DNA of 64,000 bases from Streptomyces sp. SCSIO 75703 (GTDB taxonomy: Bacteria > Actinomycetota > Actinomycetes > Streptomycetales > Streptomycetaceae): NCBI RefSeq assembly GCF_036607905.1, contig NZ_CP144555.1, positions 4,712,001-4,776,000 of the forward strand, given 5' to 3'. The notes under the pieces were generated by a model. The model saw only the letters and a list, made by a program, of their open reading frames with translations, searched no databases and had not been told where the DNA came from. Every line of letters begins with the position of its first letter. The stretch's first letter is position 1. The translations under genes were made by a program, and so were the position numbers. Positions 62,194-64,000 of this stretch are shown here, in pieces.

Positions 62194-62855
62194 GGGCCGG
62201 CGCGGTGGCCTGCGGTCCTCCTCTGCGGCGGTGGCCGCGTGACAGGTGTGGGCTCCTCGTCCCAGCCTACGACTCCCCGCGGGAGGTGCCGAGGCGATTT
62301 CCGGGGGGCGCGGGGCCGCCGGGCCGCGGCGGAGTGCCGGGGGTGGGCCGGGTGCCGGGGCGGCGGGGGTGCCGGGGTCGCTCGGTGCGCGGGCCGGGCC
62401 CGGCCGGGCACCCGGCGCCCGGCCGGCCGCGCACACCTCGTCGGCCGGGCGGTCGGGGAAGCCGGGGCCCCCGGGGGGAGTTCACCGGGGGCCGGGAGAT
62501 CGGGGGCGGTGGGCGTCCGCGCCGAGGCCGGCGAGGAGGGCGACGTCCTGGTGACCGCGGTGGCAGTGGTCGCCGGCCACCGCCGCGGCGGGCCGGCCCT
62601 GATGCGGCCGGGGCGGGCGGCGAAGGCGTCCCGGCCGGGGCGCCTTCGCGCGGGTCCGCGGCGTTCGCCCTCCGGTGGGCGGAGACGGGCACGCCCGGCG
62701 GGGAGCCGCCGGGGAACCGGGGCATCGGGGCGGGCGGCGTGCCGGGGGGCCGGTCGGATGGCGGAGCACCCGTAGCGGCGGGTGACGGAGTAACGGAGCA
62801 GAGGCCCGTGCGCGGGCGGGACGCCGGGAATCCGGCCGACGTCCCGCCCGTGCTC
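62194..62855. other. Intergenic region between phoH and the emfourin-like gene
   Basis: No convincing gene is found in these 662 bp; all open frames are low-complexity Arg/Gly/Pro shadows. It holds the promoter region of the phoH operon (left part) and the hairpin at 62813-62850. Confidence 0.5.
62813..62850 (-). terminator. Terminator downstream of the emfourin-like gene
   Basis: An 11-bp G/C stem (62813-62823 with 62840-62850) and a 16-base loop, six bases past the stop of the minus-strand emfourin-like gene. No U-tract, as usual for this genome. Confidence 0.65.
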
Positions 62856-63122
62856 TCAGGCGCCCTCCCGGAGCACTCGGGAGATGAGCCGGCGCTGTTC
62901 GTCGGTGAGCCGGGGGTCGGCGGCGTAGACCGTCTTCCCGTCGACGGTGATCTGGTAGCTGAACCCGTCCGGGACCCCGACGGGCGGGGTGCCCCGGCCG
63001 TCGGCGAGTGCCCGTTCGACCAGCGTGTGCCACTCGGACGCGTCGGCCCGCCCGGTGGTGTCCACCTCCGCGAAGCGCTCGATGCCCGCGAAGCCTCCTG
63101 TACGCCTTACCTGAATCCGCAT
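62856..63122 (-). CDS. Emfourin-like protealysin inhibitor
   Basis: An 88-residue protein with ATG at the complement of 63120-63122 (MRIQVRRTGGFAGIERFAEV). Emfourin-type features: N-terminal GGFAGI loop, DGFSYQITVDGKTVYAADPR and a C-terminal LTDEQRRLISRVLREGA. Emfourins inhibit the neighbouring M4 protealysin-like metallopeptidase by inserting a loop in its active site. Here it directly follows the M4 gene on the same strand, with 21 bp between, in the usual pairing. Confidence 0.8.
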   Translation of the reverse strand: MRIQVRRTGGFAGIERFAEVDTTGRADASEWHTLVERALADGRGTPPVGVPDGFSYQITVDGKTVYAADPRLTDEQRRLISRVLREGA

Positions 63123-63143
63123 GGGTCCGTGTCTAGTACGCGA

Positions 63144-64000
63144 TCAGAGCGTGCGCACCCCGACCTGCTCCCACGCCTTGGCGACCGCCTCCCGCTCGTC
63201 GCCGTCGCCGTAGCGTTCGCGGGCGGCGCGCACCGTGGCGGTGGCGAAGTCGGTGAAGAGGGCGTCCTCCTCGAGCGCGCCGGAGGTGAGCACGTCGTAC
63301 CAGATCTGTCCGGCCCGCTCCCAGGCGTGACCGCCCAGTTCGGTGGCGAGGAGGTAGAAGGCGTGGTTGGGGATGCCGGAGTTGATGTGGACGCCGCCGT
63401 TGTCCCGGCCGGTGCGCACGTAGTCGTCCATCGTGGCGGGCTGGGGGTCCTTGCCGAGGACGTCGTCGTCGTACGCGGTGCCGGGGGCCTTCATGGAGCG
63501 CAGCGCCTCGCCGGTGACGCGCGGGGCGAGGAGCCCGGCGCCGATCAGCCAGTCGGCCTCGGTGGCGGTCTGGCCGAGGGAGTACTGCTTGATCAGGGAG
63601 CCGAAGACGTCCGACACCGATTCGTTGAGGGCGCCGGACTGGCCGTAGTAGGTCAGGTTGGCGGTGTGCTGGGTGACGCCGTGGGTCAGTTCGTGGCCGA
63701 TGACGTCGATCGGGAGGGTGAAGTCGAGGAAGATCTCGCCGTCGCCGTCGCCGAAGACCATCTGCTCGCCGTTCCAGAAGGCGTTGTTGTAGTCGCGGTC
63801 GTAGTGCACGGTCGCGTCGAGCGGCAGGCCCGCGCCGTCGATGGAGTCGCGGCCGTACGCCGTGAGGAACAGCTCGAAGGTGGCGCCCAGACCGGTGTAG
63901 GCGCGGTTGACGGTGGCGTCCCTGCCGGGCTCCTGGCCCTCGGTGCGCACCGTGCGGCCGGGCAGGTCGGTGCCGTGCCGGGCGTCGTGGACGGTGCGGT
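63144..64000 (-). CDS. M4 (thermolysin/protealysin-type) metallopeptidase, 5' end beyond window
   Basis: About 285 codons to the right edge; the N-terminus is outside. The thermolysin signature VIGHELTHGVTQH (zinc His pair and catalytic Glu) and the third ligand in ALNESVSDVFG are present, with YDRDYNNAFWNGEQMVFGDG and a C-terminal AWEQVGVRTL. No room for a signal peptide can be judged. Protealysin-like M4 enzymes lack a classic secretion peptide and carry an N-terminal PlyA-type precursor. The adjacent emfourin-like inhibitor supports this subgroup. Confidence 0.9.
   Translation of the reverse strand, partial: RTVHDARHGTDLPGRTVRTEGQEPGRDATVNRAYTGLGATFELFLTAYGRDSIDGAGLPLDATVHYDRDYNNAFWNGEQMVFGDGDGEIFLDFTLPIDVIGHELTHGVTQHTANLTYYGQSGALNESVSDVFGSLIKQYSLGQTATEADWLIGAGLLAPRVTGEALRSMKAPGTAYDDDVLGKDPQPATMDDYVRTGRDNGGVHINSGIPNHAFYLLATELGGHAWERAGQIWYDVLTSGALEEDALFTDFATATVRAARERYGDGDEREAVAKAWEQVGVRTL

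Overview
This window is chromosomal DNA from a streptomycete, most likely Streptomyces. Support comes from the very high G+C content with codons biased to G/C in third position, many GTG starts, four-base ATGA/GTGA start-stop overlaps, and a housekeeping gene set and order typical of the genus: holA, rpsT, lepA, hemW, hrcA-dnaJ, rsmE, a tricorn protease, era, and ybeY/phoH. No tRNA, rRNA or CRISPR array was recognised.

Region 1 (1-14.9 kb) is an accessory island. Its left part carries overlapping site-specific recombinase genes (the tail of one tyrosine recombinase, two large recombinases and a small coiled-coil protein), laid out like Tn554-type or recombinase-trio elements. Its right end stops inside the conserved metal-binding motif of comEC, leaving only the 3' part of that gene (to 15,494) in this window. 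Cargo includes a 3'-truncated nuclease-like gene, an IS5-family insertion, a WapI-type orphan immunity gene, a two-gene Cys-rich module and a compact three-gene minus-strand module (12,225-14,048) encoding a HEPN-like/zinc-ribbon protein. The last is the best candidate here for an undescribed defence-type system.

Region 2 (15-47.6 kb) is mostly core chromosome: an XRE regulator, YceI, HolA, S20, LepA, an acyl-CoA synthetase, a SpoIIE-type phosphatase fused to an anti-sigma kinase domain, HemW, DUF3097, two metallo-beta-lactamase-fold hydrolases, the CIRCE-controlled hrcA-dnaJ operon, a nitronate monooxygenase, RsmE, tricorn protease, HIT protein, RNase Z, adenine deaminase, an MFS transporter, a PfkB kinase and Era. 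Between rsmE and a lipoprotein gene lies a striking array of 15-bp imperfect palindromes (GTGARYNNNGYTCAC). Ten of them fill 35,358-35,609, mostly at an exact 26-bp period, and four more are scattered to 36,119.

Region 3 (47.7-57.1 kb) is a second accessory block between era and the ybeY/phoH cluster. It holds the tail of an FG-GAP protein joined head to head with a 5'-truncated RHS polymorphic toxin (ricin-type lectin insert, RHS core, HINT domain, nuclease-like tip) and its immunity gene. These are followed by a decayed IS630, an IS5 fragment, a complete IS5 element with 17-bp inverted repeats and a probable -1 frameshift site, and a decayed integrative-element remnant (repSA tail, xis, int).

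Region 4 (57.4-64 kb) returns to core genes: an SDR, a cytidine-deaminase-like protein without zinc ligands, MmcQ/YjbR, a CBS-domain membrane protein, YbeY, PhoH, and an emfourin-like inhibitor next to an M4 metallopeptidase that runs off the right edge.
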